Position numbers and translations under genes: made by a program
The notes under the pieces: generated by a model
The model's database searches: none
The model's input: the letters and a program-made list of their open reading frames with translations, nothing else
What the model was told of the DNA's origin: nothing
Assembly (NCBI GenBank): GCA_021018815.1
Contig: JAITYX010000033.1
Coordinates: 3,404,001 to 3,468,000 of the forward strand
Length of the DNA: 64,000 nt
Direction: 5' to 3'
Source of the DNA: Talinum fruticosum
Taxonomy: Eukaryota; Streptophyta; Magnoliopsida; Caryophyllales; Talinaceae
Shown: positions 23,482 to 33,776 of the stretch, piece by piece
Numbering within the stretch: the stretch's first letter is position 1
Layout: each line of letters opens with the position of its first letter

Positions 23482-25052
23482 ACATCTACTCATGACCGTT
23501 CATTTACTCTTCTTTTTTTGTGTTCTTCTAATCGTACCTTTTGAAGTTTTCCGTGCAAGCTTTTTCATAGGACTTCTTGGGATGTGACTTTTAGGAGGCT
23601 GCTATTGGGAATTGAGAAAATAAGGATTTTTGTAGTAGGTGTTTACCAAGCCATTGTGACACGAAATTTCAAGTTCTAGCTGGAGCAAATTCGTTTTAGT
23701 TTTCTCGATCTGTTTTTCCTTCCTAAATTCTTGATTCTACTTCGTGGGTTGAGCCTGTGGATTTTTTCCTCTTAGGCAAATACTACATAGAATCCATAGA
23801 TTCCACACAAGTGAACTCTAACTAATTCTTCTAGAACTCTAACTAATACTGCATGGGAGAAATACTTATCTCGCAGCGGATGGTCGCTGCTGGTTGCTAC
23901 AGACGAGCGAAGGCTTTTGCAAATGGCTACCGTAGCCAGCAGCTGCCATCTGCAGCAGAAGGCTGCTGCAGCCAGTAGCTGCCATCTACGGAAGAAGGTT
24001 GCTGCAGCCAGCGGCTATCTCGCTGCAGATGGTCAGCTGGCAGCTTCGCAGCCGGCTTTCTGCAGCAGCCATGAGCAGCTATCTGCAGCAGACCATTTGT
24101 CTGTAAATCTTGTATTGACATGTTTATTTTGAGAAATGATTTAATTTTATTTGCTTTTAACATATTACAGGAAGATGATTAATTCCACCGGATCGGGGAA
24201 AGAAGTCTTGTATGCCGTGGTCCGATAGACCGTCATTTCGGTACCTGGTATGTTGGTTTGTTTGAGTTATATATGTTTGTTGGATAAGAAGTTGAATACT
24301 TTTGCAATTTTGTAAAAGTTCTAATAATTCTCTATGTTTTGCAGATTTGGACTGCTCATTCAAGTTCCAACACTTCCTTACCTTTTATGAGTAGTTGATG
24401 AAGATTTATACTTTCTAAATCATTTGGAGAACTTCATTTTCTTTTTTTAGTTTTTGGTTAATATTGCTTGTACTTAGATATCAATTACTATGAGAACCTC
24501 TAGTTTCCTCGATTGTCTTTTTACGATGCTTTTGGTATTAGGTTATGTTTTATATTGTGTATTCGCGGACCGGTGGTATTCAAAAGAATTAATACATATC
24601 AATTCGAATTTGTTGTTACCATATATTAGTGATCAATAGTTTATTACATTATTTTAAAGATAATAGGCAAAATTATATATTTAGGTTATCCATAATATTA
24701 TTAACGATGAAAATGTTAATCGTTAAAGAAATAACAATGAACCAAATTGGTTGTTAATGATCATGATTTTAATTTTTGTATTTATGGTTCTTTTAAATCT
24801 ATGACGAAAAATTTTGTCATTAATGGTATGTAGTTCATCGTTATTCAATCAACTAATTACGATGACATCTTGTTTCATCGTTATTTTAAGTGACGACGAA
24901 AATTTTAAAGCCATCGTTAAAAGTATTAACGAGGGAACCACTAACGACGATCGCCGACCAAAATTTTTTGGTCGTTAATCACTTTTAACGATGATAAAAT
25001 GTACTTTTAACGACCAATTTATTCATCGTTAGAACCCTTTTTTCTAGTAGTG
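23482..25052 (+). mobile_element. 3' end of a CACTA transposon with adjoining unassigned sequence
   Basis: The right end reads TTTTTTCTAGTAGTG (ends 25052), the complement of the canonical CACTA terminus CACTACTAG. About 24690-25040 is full of direct and inverted copies of a (T)TAACGA/ATCGTTA motif, the subterminal repeats. 24110-24430 has an exon/intron texture: a TTACAG acceptor near 24170, an exon-like stretch to a GGTATGTTGG donor near 24250, a TTTTGCAG acceptor near 24345 and a short exon to about 24400. This fits the end of a TNPA-like gene. 23482-24105 is of unknown origin. The 5' half of the transposon and its left terminus are not found in the window, so it is one-ended. AAG follows the terminus (25053-25055) but its partner is missing. 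Confidence 0.6.
23870..24100. repeat. CTG/CAG-rich imperfect repeats
   Basis: GC-rich run made of words such as GCTGCAG, CAGCAGCTGCCATCTGCAG and AGAAGG(C/T)TGCTGCAGCC, repeating about every 35-40 bp through three imperfect units. Open frames across it on both strands are low-complexity (SSCHL-type repeats) and not taken as genes. Confidence 0.7.
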
Positions 25053-26110
25053 AAGCAAGAAGAAAATTGCAAGCCAAAGCCCAAGATGGCCTATGAACAA
25101 AGAAGAACTTTTGGCCAATATGTGACACCCAATGTCACTAATTCACGGACGACCATGAATGTTCCTATGTGGTGGCCAATGACTTTCACATCTTTCCATG
25201 GCCTCCCCAATGAAGACCCCAACCGGCACCTTCACATTTTTCGCCAAGCATGTGACACTCTCAAGGCGAATGAGGTTTCACCGGATGCAATCAAGCTGCG
25301 ATTGTTTCCATCTTACTTGAAGGGAGAGCATGGGAGTGGCTAGACTCTCTTTCGGCGAACTCCATAAGCACCTTGGATCAACTAGCAAGTGCTTTCTTGG
25401 CAAAATACTTCCCACCAAGCAAGCTGACCAGTTTGAGGAACTAGATTTCCACCTTCGTGCAAGAGCCGGATGAGACACTATATGAAGCATGGGAGAGGTT
25501 CAAGGATCTCCTTCGCCAATGCCCACCAACATAGATTTGAGCCATGGGTCCCCATTTAAGCTTTCTACAATGGGGTAGATGATCACTTGAGAGCCACCAT
25601 CCTTGCGGCGGCCGGAGGGAACATTATGAGCAAGTCTCGTTGATGAGCTCTACACCTTGATCGAGCAAATGGCACTAAATAGCATTGAAGGGTCCAAAAC
25701 CATTCCATGAGAATGGGAGGTAAGCTCGATGTTGATGTAGTTTTTGTCCCTTCTGCTAAGATAGATGCTATAACTCAAAAAATGGACAAGTTGAATATGA
25801 ACCCCTCCCCTTCCATGTGCTTCTTGCAATTCTTATGAGCATTAGACTTTGTTTTGTCCTGTGGGTATGGTTATTAGTGAACCGACTGACCAAGTAAAAT
25901 TTAATTAGCAAACCGAACCCGGGGCCAAACTTTGACCTATTCTACAATTTCTATAACCCAGGATTGAGGTATCACCCAAATTTTTCCTACCAGAACAACA
26001 ATCACATAGGTCCACAACAAATCCAAAGACCACCTCATCCCAAGTGCCCCAAAAGTCTAAGTTGGACGTCATGATGGAAAGCATGCTTTTGGCTTAACAA
26101 AGGCAAGATA
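25053..26110 (+). pseudogene. Athila-1 gag (broken)
   Basis: The reading begins immediately after the CACTA terminus: KQEENCKPKPKMAYEQRRTF, then GQYVTPNVTNSRTTM and the gag core FHGLPNEDPNRHLHIFRQAC, SPDAIKLRLFP. After a frameshift near 25330 it continues as WLDSLSANSISTLDQLASAF, LAKYFPPSKLTSLRN, EPDETLYEAWERFKDLLRQCP. This order is that of Athila-lineage gag. Stops follow at 25440 and 25530, and 25600-26110 contains further decayed gag. The N-terminus and the LTR that should lie upstream are cut off by the CACTA end. Confidence 0.82.
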
Positions 26111-26115
26111 AAGTC

Positions 26116-27466
26116 ATGAAGCAATTGGCTTTAAAAGTTGAAATCTTAACCACTCACAATAAGATGCTTGAAACTCAAATTGTTAGCCAACTATGTTCTT
26201 CCTCTAGCCCTCCGAGTAAGCTTCCTAGCCTACCGGTGCCTAACCCAAGGGACCACTGTAATGCCATAACTTTAAGGAGTGGGCCACAATTAGCGAGGCC
26301 TAAGGGTGCTAGTAGAGATCATGCGGTCATTGAGGTGCAAAATGAAAATGTTGTTGAGAATGATGTGAGTTTGTATGATGTTATGAATGAGGAGGTGTCT
26401 TTAATCTGCAAAGAGTATTTGGTAGATGTTATTGTACAGAATAAGAGTGAGACTCCTAATGATCAAACCAAAATTCCCCAAAGAATCACACTCCACCTTT
26501 GTGTTTCCCACAAATGGCTAAGACTAAAAATGATAAACAATTTTGGATGTTTTTAGAGGTCCTTAAGAAGCTCCACATTAATATTCCCTTCACTAATGCC
26601 TTATCTCTAATTCCTTCTTATGCTAAGTTCTTGAAAGAAATTCTTTCCAAGAAAAGAAACCTGGAAGAGCGTAAGACTGTAGCTTTGACTCGAAAAGTGT
26701 AGTGTCGTACTTCAAAACAAGCTTCCCCTAAGTTGAAGGACCTCGGTAGTCTCATTATTCCTTGTGAGGTAGGAAAGATTTCCATAGATCGTGCTTTGTG
26801 TGATTTAGGCTCAAGTGTGATCCTAATGCCTCTCTCTTTGTCTCAAAAGGTTGGTATGGGTGAGCTGAAACCTATTACCATTTCCCTATAGTTGGCCGAT
26901 CATTTGGTCAAGTTTCCCATTGGACTATTAGAGGATGTTCCAATTAAGTTAGGAGGTTTCTTTGTACCTATTGACTTTGTCATTTTAGAGATGGAGGAAC
27001 ACACATGTACCCCCATTATTCTTGGGAGGCCTTTCATGGCTACTGTTGGGTGTTGCATTGATGTGAAAAATGGGAGAATGTCTTTTTGTATATGAGATGA
27101 AAGAGCTGAGTTTAATTTGTTTAAAGCTACTAAATTCCCTTCATTTACTGATGATTGTTTTAGAATGGATGTCATTGATTCTATTTTAAGGGAAGATAAT
27201 ACTTACTCTAGCTCCAACGATTCTCTATAGTTTTGGTTGTTGAATAATAGCACAACTAGGGATCTTAATCCTTAAGTTGCCATTTGTGCTCAAGTCTTGA
27301 AGCCATCCCCGAAAATCCCACCAAAGCTAGAAAAAGTGGAGAAGTTACTGAATGGAAGAAAATGTGAGCCAACCATTGAGGGCAATGAAGCTCCCAAGGT
27401 AGAATTAAAACCTTTGCCTTCCTCCCTAAGATATGAATTTCTTGGCCCAAATTGCTCCAATCCCAT
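26116..27466 (+). pseudogene. Athila-1 gag C-terminus and aspartic protease
   Basis: A 146-codon frame holds a KQLALKVEILTTHNKMLETQ coiled segment and DHCNAITLRSG, the word that marks the gag-protease linker of Athila elements. A second frame continues with FWMFLEVLKKLHINIPFTNA and SYAKFLKEILSKKRNLEE. Protease follows: IPCEVGKISIDRALCDLGSS (26755-26815), with DLGS at the active site, then VILMPLSLSQKVGMGEL and FVILEMEEHTCTPIILGRPF (26965-27035). The last part, SLRYEFLGPN...NP, ends at 27466 where the Sirevirus element begins; the same reading resumes as PVIVNANL at 47960. Several stops are present. Confidence 0.85.
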
Positions 27467-27786
27467 TAAAGGTTTGCTCTTGGAGAGGCTAAGTCACCCT
27501 AGAGGGGGTGAATAGGATGATGATGAAATTTGCTTGAAATTTAAAATAAATATGAATCCGAGGTGAGCGAGAGTCAAGGATGAACTCGGAAAAGCACTAA
27601 CACAGAGTTCGGTGAAGAGTGAAGAAACAGATTAAAGAGAACTTTAAAACTGTCTAACTCTAGAATGCACTCGAAAAGTAATAACTCGAAAGTACGTGGA
27701 AACCCTCCTTGGGCGGAAAACCACGGACCGTGCTAATCCAAGTACGAAGTCAAATCCACTATTTTGAGTCCACAAAATTCAATAGA

Positions 27787-30075
27787 TGTTAAGTCGTAGT
27801 TTATACGTATTTTTAGTAGTTATTTAGTTTATATTATATAGTTTATTTTATCTAATTTATTCTATTTTGTCTATTTATAGGTAATTATCGAATAAAGTGG
27901 GGAAGAGAAGAAAAGTCGTTAAAGGTGGATTTTTAGCTACCGACAAGCATCCAAGAAAAGATATGAAGTCGGTCCATAAATATAATATGTAATAAAATAT
28001 TTATTTTAGGATATTATATTTTAGGAAATCCTAAGTGGAATAGAAAAGGGAAACTTAGAAGAGAAGAAAGAGAAATAAACCCTAACTCTTTCACCCTATA
28101 TATACTACTTATTATCATCATGGAGGAGAGACCTAGCACCCACACATCATCACCACCTCTTACCGCTTGCTGCCGCCTGCACCTCGCTGCCCAGCCACCA
28201 CCAGTCGCTGCCGCCTCGCACCTCGCTGCCCAGCCACCACCCGCCAACTCGCTGCTGCTGTCTGCTGCCAGCCCACACCAACACCACCATCCATCATCAT
28301 CTTCTTCATCTTCCCGGGTCAAAGAAACTAATATCGGTAGTATAATTTAGTTTTGTAATTTTTATTAGAAAAGATTGAGTTTTTATTGATAGATTAATAC
28401 TAAAGATGCTAGTTTTATTTAATTTACATGTTTTAAATTACATGATGTGTGAGTAGTTTTTCTTATACTTGGTATAATCTACTTGAAGCCATGTTAAATT
28501 ATTTATTTTGAAACAAAGTTTCGATTTTTATTGTCTTATTGATTCAATCCATGATTCTATGATAATTTGTGTTTAATGTTTATGACTTTATGTCTAATTA
28601 ATTAGAGTGCACACTATTTAGTTTTATATAAATTCATGTGATAGTTTAGAGGGTTTAAGTACGTAATTGCTTGATCTTTTAGACATAAGTATCACCCTAG
28701 TTAATCATGGATGGCTCATACCCATCTCTTTTAATTAGGAAATTATCATAGATCCTTCTTAAATCAATTTGCTAGTAGATTGGTTATTAGGTGCTAGATG
28801 ATGTTTTTCTAATACTTAATGCTCTAATTTGATTAAATTCTAGTGCTAGTGCTAGGGTTATCAATATTAGTAGGGTTTATATTAGGGCTAGGCCTAAGTA
28901 AACTAATAACTAAGGAAAAACGGGGAAGATCCGCTAGTGGTTGTCTTCTACAGCTTTAGCTCATGGGTAGATCAATTTGTGTGTTAATGATAAATAATAA
29001 TTTGCATGGTGGATATAGATTATACTAAGTGTTTTTATAAATTTGCTATCTTTGATAATTATTTGTTTGCTTTTTAGTTATTTTCTTTAGTTTGTCAATT
29101 TTTATTTATAAATATATAGTCTTTTATTATTAATTTCGTTACCCCCTAAAGATCAGTATTTTAGGTTAATTTTAGTAATTTTATTTTAATTTAATTTTGA
29201 GTCATTATATATTTTAATTTTCAGAATTAATTTTCTGTCAGTTTTTATTATTTTTGGAGTCAGTTTGTTAGAAATTAGTTTAAAAATAGTTTCTTTTGTT
29301 ATTTTTCGTGTTTTATTTTCTTTTAGGGTTTAGATAGAGTCCTAGTTTGCTGTGATTAAATTTTAGAATTTTTGGAATTAATTTGATATTTTTTCAGATT
29401 TAATTCTTGAATTTAATTACTGCAGGTTTTTAATAAAATAAATTCGTAAATTAGATTTTAAATTTTGTTTTTATATTTTTAGGGTCTGGTTAGGTTTAGA
29501 AAATTAGTATTATTATTCTGGGTAATTTTAGTATTTATTTTCGTAAGTATTTTAGTGCAGAATATTATTTATTTAATTTTCTGTTTTAGAATTTATTTAA
29601 TTTCTGCTTTAGTTTTCTTTTCTGAAAATTTATAAAAAAAACATTCCTGGGTTATTCCAAGCTTTATATTCTGTCTGGAATATTTATTTTTATTATTAGA
29701 TAATTTTCTGTTATTTTTAGTTATTTAATTCTGAATTATTCTACGTTTTAATTTTCTGTTTAAGTTTTTATTTGATTTTCTGTTTTGATTTTTCCAGAAT
29801 TAATTAGGATAGTTTTGTTAAATTTAGATTATTAGAATAATAGTGCATAATCTCAGAAGTTTTTCTTAGAATTAAAATTAGAAATTTAGTAGTTAAGTTG
29901 ATTTGTTTGAATTTTATAAGGTAAATAACTAGAATAGTTAGTTTAATTAGATTGGAAGTTTGATTTTTTTCTACAGTATCTTTCCTCGTGGATTCGATCC
30001 CTACTTGCCCTTACTATATTGTTTATTATAAGCCTAAGTAGTGGTTTAATTTGTTGCTGTACGACAAGCTTAACA
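27787..30075 (+). repeat. Athila-2 left (5') LTR
   Basis: Starts TGTTAAGTCG and ends GCTTAACA. It has a TATA box at 28096-28104, a leader with a GCT/GCC/CAC-rich stretch (28142-28275), then about 1.6 kb of T-rich sequence bounded by a donor-like CG/GTAGTA (GT at 28337) and an acceptor-like TTTTTTTCTACAG (AG at 29975-29976). The end contains the CTCGTGGATTCGATCCCTA block near 29990-30010. Confidence 0.95.
28096..28104 (+). promoter_or_regulatory. TATA box of the Athila-2 5' LTR
   Basis: CTATATATA follows CTCTTTCACC and precedes an ATG at 28120, about 310 bp into the LTR. The same box is at 35412-35420 in the right LTR. A start site about 30 bp downstream would put the GCT/GCC-rich stretch in the R/leader region. 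Confidence 0.6.
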
Positions 30076-30080
30076 AATTT

Positions 30081-30099
30081 TGGCGCCGTTGTCTGGGGA
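30081..30099 (+). other. Primer-binding site of Athila-2 (tRNA-Asp type)
   Basis: TGGCGCCGTTGTCTGGGGA lies 5 nt after the LTR. The first ten bases match the 3' end of plant tRNA-Asp, the usual Athila primer. The last part carries a base change and an extra base compared with that complement. Confidence 0.8.
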
Positions 30100-30195
30100 A
30101 AGAAATTAAAAAATCTTAGTTTTCTTTCAATCTAATTTAATTAACTATTTATATATTTTTGAACTTATGCATTTTAATTGATTACAGTTAGTTCA

Positions 30196-31490
30196 TGCAA
30201 TTACGAAGTGGTCGTATGATCGGAGAATTGGAAGAGCATTCGACGGAAAAAGTTGAGAACGACATCGAATCTCTACAATCCGAAACTTCGAAAGCGAAAT
30301 TGAGGTTGATTCTATAAACTTTGAAATGGCTACTTTACGTGAGCTTGCTGCACCTAATTTAGAAACACAACCTTTGTCTATATCATACCCTACTTTGGAC
30401 CGACCTCTTAAATTGAATTCTGGATTTCTGAACTTACTACCTAAGTTTCATGGACTACCCGGTGAGGACCCATATCGTCATATTAATGAATTTATGATTA
30501 CTTGTTCTACCATGCAACCTGAGGGAATCACACAAGACCAAATTAAATTAAGAGCCTTTCCCTTTTCACTTCAAGATAAGGCTAAAGACTGGTTATATTA
30601 CATACCCCCGCAACATTTACTACATGGACCCAAGTTCATAAAGCATTCTTAGAAAAATTCTTTCCAACACCTAGGATTGGATCCATTAGAAAAGAAATTT
30701 GTGGCATTAAACAAATGAATGGAGAAACTTTTTATGAATACTGGGAACGTTTTAATAAATTATGTGCTAGTTGTCCCCAACATCAAATTTCTGAACAATT
30801 ACCGATTCAATATTTTTATGAAGGGCTACCGTCAATTGATAGAAATATGGTAGATGCCGCTAGTGGGGGGCTTTGGTTAATAAGACTCCAGCTCAAGCTA
30901 GAGAATTATTTAATAACATGGCCCAAAATACTCAACAATTTGGGACTAGAGATGTCCAATTTAGGAAGGTTAATGAACTAAATTCAAGTACATCATTGGA
31001 AAACCAACCGACTCAAATCACTCGCTATGTTGAACAAACTCGTCACTGGAGGAGTTCAAAAGGCAGTAGTGTGTGGAATTTGCTGTTTAGAAGGGCATCC
31101 TACTGATTCATGTCCTACATTACAAGGGGGAGAAGTAAATGCTGTTTTCCCTAACCAAGGTCAAAGAAAGTACGATCCATTTTCAAACACCTACAATGAA
31201 GGATGGAGGGATCATCCTAACCTTAGGTATGGACCTAGAAACAACCCCCTGGTTTTGACCAAACCCAGCGTCAACCATCTGCTCAAGATAAAACGAACTT
31301 CCTTTTGGAGCAAATGATTAAGAAAATGGATGACCAAAAGAAGGAATCTGACCTTAGGTTCCAAAGTTTAGAAATGAGTATTAAGCAGGTTCAAGAGAGA
31401 CAAAGCGCAACGGATACCATGTTTAGTAACCCGCAAGCCCAATTGCAAAATAGATTACCATCTCAACCCTTCCAGTAATCCCAAAGAAAA
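30196..31490 (+). pseudogene. Athila-2 gag (frameshifted)
   Basis: The start is the ATG of MQLRSGRMIGELEEHSTEKV at 30196, 121 bp after the LTR. A one-base shift near 30285 leads to SEIEVDSINFEMATLRELAA and the core KFHGLPGEDPYRHINEFM, DQIKLRAFPFSL, DKAKDWLYYIPP. Further shifts occur near 30610 (to VHKAFLEKFFPTPRIGSIRK, GETFYEYWERFNKLCASCP), near 30860 in a G run (to NKTPAQARELFNNMAQ), near 31045 and near 31245. A zinc knuckle CGICCLEGHPTDSC (31075-31116) has the proper CX2CX4HX4C spacing. The C-terminal part (QMIKKMDDQKKESDLRFQS) is likely coiled. Content is well preserved between the shifts. Confidence 0.88.
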
Positions 31491-31491
31491 T

Positions 31492-32440
31492 GTGAGTACG
31501 ATAAGACTAAGGAGTGGAAAGGAACTTAATGAACCTAAAAACAACAGAGAGGTAGAACCCGAACTAGAGGTTAAGGAATCTGAACTCGACTTAAAGAAGG
31601 ATAACTCCTCTAATGCTAAAGAGATAAGTGACACTAAGAAAAGTCGTTATGAACCTATTCCACCTTTCCCTAGTAGACTGAGAAGCATAACTCCTAAAAT
31701 AGATGAGGCAAACCAAGAAATTTTAGAAACATTCAGGAAGGTAGAGATCAACATTCCTCTCCTAGATGCCATTAAACAAGTTCCTCGTTATGCTAAATTT
31801 CTTAAGGAGCTTTGTACTTCTAAAAGAAAATTAAAAGGAAATGAGAAGATAAGTGTGGGGAGAATGCATCTGCTGTTTTTCAAAAGAAGCTCCCTCCTAA
31901 ATGTAAGGACCCGTGTGTGTTCTCTGTCCCTTGTAAGATTGGAAACCTATACTTTGACAGAGCCATGCTTGATTTAGGTGCTTCCATTAATGTGATGCCT
32001 CGGTCTATTTATGATAAACTGAATTTGGGAGAGTTGAAGAAAACTGGGCTAGTAATTCAGTTGGCTGATAGAAGTAGTACGTATCCGGATGGAGTCTTAG
32101 AGGATGTCTTAGTCCAAGTCAACGAGCTTATTTTTCCTGCTGATTTTTATGTATTGGACATGGGTAATGCATGCCATGACATTCCTATTTTGCTTGGTAG
32201 ACCATTTCTTAAAACATCTAGGACAAAAATAGATGTACATGGGGAACATTGACTATGGAATTTGATGGTGATGTTATTAAGTTCAATATTTTTGATGCCT
32301 TGAGATTTCCTGCAGATGTAAATTATGTTTGTGCACTTGATACAATTGATGAAATGTCCCAAAATGTTTATGATTTGTCTCAAGAAGATGAATTGTTAAC
32401 TGTGATTACCAAAGGGTTGGATCATTCTGTATTTCATGCT
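31492..32440 (+). pseudogene. Athila-2 gag-protease linker and aspartic protease
   Basis: The linker begins STIRLRSGKELNEP, matching the LRSG word of Athila, and runs through LETFRKVEINIPLLDAIKQV and YAKFLKELCTSKRKL. After a shift in a G run near 31858 the protease reads FSVPCKIGNLYFDRAMLDLG (31917-31976), with DLGAS as active site, then INVMPRSIYDKLNLGEL, IQLADRSSTYPDGVLEDVLV and CHDIPILLGRPFLKT. The frame stops at 32252 through a missing G in a GGGG run. The next frame (from 32249) carries EFDGDVIKFNIFDAL and, within the same open frame, passes directly into the integrase side at about 32440. Confidence 0.9.
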
Positions 32441-33776
32441 ATCGCAGACCATCCGAGTAGGCTAGAAAATGGGGAAAGTAGTGATCCTTTCAGTGATTGT
32501 TTTCCTGACGAGACTTTATATGTTGTCATTGATAAATCACCTTGGTATGCTGACATAGTAAATTACATAGTTGCCAAAACTTTTCCAAGAGACATGTCTA
32601 GAGCCCAAAAAGAAAAGATAAGATCTCAGGTTAAATATTATGTTTGGGATGACCCGTACTTGTGGAAATTTTGTGGAGATCAAATTATAAGGCGTTGTGT
32701 AGATGACACCGAGTTTCATTCGATTTTAACTTTCTGTCACTCATCTCGAAAGTGGAGGGCATTTTAGCCCAAAAAGAACAGCACACAAAGTTTTAGAATG
32801 TGGATTCTATTGGCCTACTATTTTTCGTAATGCTTATGATTTTTGCAAAAATGTGAAGCATGCCAAAAGACAGGAAATTTATCAGGGAGGAATCAAATGC
32901 CCTTATATAATATGTATGTGTGTCAAATATTTGATGTGTGGGGAGTGGATTTCATGGGACCATTTCCTTTTCCTTTGGTTTTACTTACATACTCCTGTTT
33001 GTTGATTATGTGTCTAAATGGGTTGAAGCGATAGCTACTAAAGCCGATGATGCTAAGACTGTGGTGAAGCATGTTAAATCTCGTATTCTACATAGATATG
33101 GAGTACCTAGAGCAATCATTAGTGATAGAGGGACGCATTTTTGTAATAAAACATTAGGTACCCTGCTAGCTAAATACCATGTAATTCATAAGGTATCTAC
33201 AAGTTATCATCCCCAAACAAATGGCCAAGCTGAAATCTCTAATAGAGAAATCAAAGGAATTCTAGAAAAAGTTGTTAGACCGGATAAGAAGGATTGGAGT
33301 CTTAGGTTAGATGAAGCTCTCGGGCTTACGGAACCGCATACAAGACCCCTATAGGTATGTCACCTTACAGACTAGTCTTTGGAAAAGCATGTCATCTTCC
33401 TGTAGAGTTAGAGCATAAATCATATTGGGCTGTAAAGAAGTGTAATTTAGATTATGACTTAGCGGGAAAGGAACGTAAGCTGCAACCGCAAGAATTAGAA
33501 GAGATTCGTATGGAGGCTTATGACAATTCAGTAATTTATAAAGGTAAAGCCAAAGCATTTCATGATGCTAAGCTTGTCAGGAAGGAATTTCAAAAGGGGG
33601 AGAAAGTGTTATTATTCAATTCAAAACTAAGGCTTTTTCCTGAAAAGTTAAACTCTAGATGGCTAGGACCATTTGAGGTAGTAAAGACTTATCCACATGG
33701 GGCCGTTGAGATTAAAAGCTATTCTACTAACAAAATTTTTAAGGTGAATGGTCACAGAGTTAAAGAATTTTTATGA
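32441..33776 (+). pseudogene. Athila-2 integrase, joined to protease without reverse transcriptase
   Basis: The joined frame reads TKGLDHSVFHAIADHPSRLE near 32405-32467: the left part belongs after protease, while the right part (ADHPSRLE) normally ends RNase H. Then come PWYADIVNYIVAKTFP and the zinc-finger region GHFSPKRT...CEACQKTGN. The catalytic core keeps its acidic triad: D in GVDFMGPFP, D in AIISDRGTHFCN, E in NREIKGILEKV. The C-terminus, [20 protein letters not shown] to [14 protein letters not shown], ends at a TGA at 33774. Single-base shifts lie near 32750, 32845, 32975 and 33330. Apart from these, the integrase looks complete. It joins DNA ends to the target. Confidence 0.9.

Noticed and set aside
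23917..24163. Ser/Gln-rich frames on both strands.
   Set aside because: Translation of CTG/CAG repeats in the unassigned part next to the CACTA end.
30081..30099. tRNA-like sequence.
   Set aside because: It is only the complement of a tRNA 3' end, a primer site. No tRNA gene is present here or at 46338-46349.
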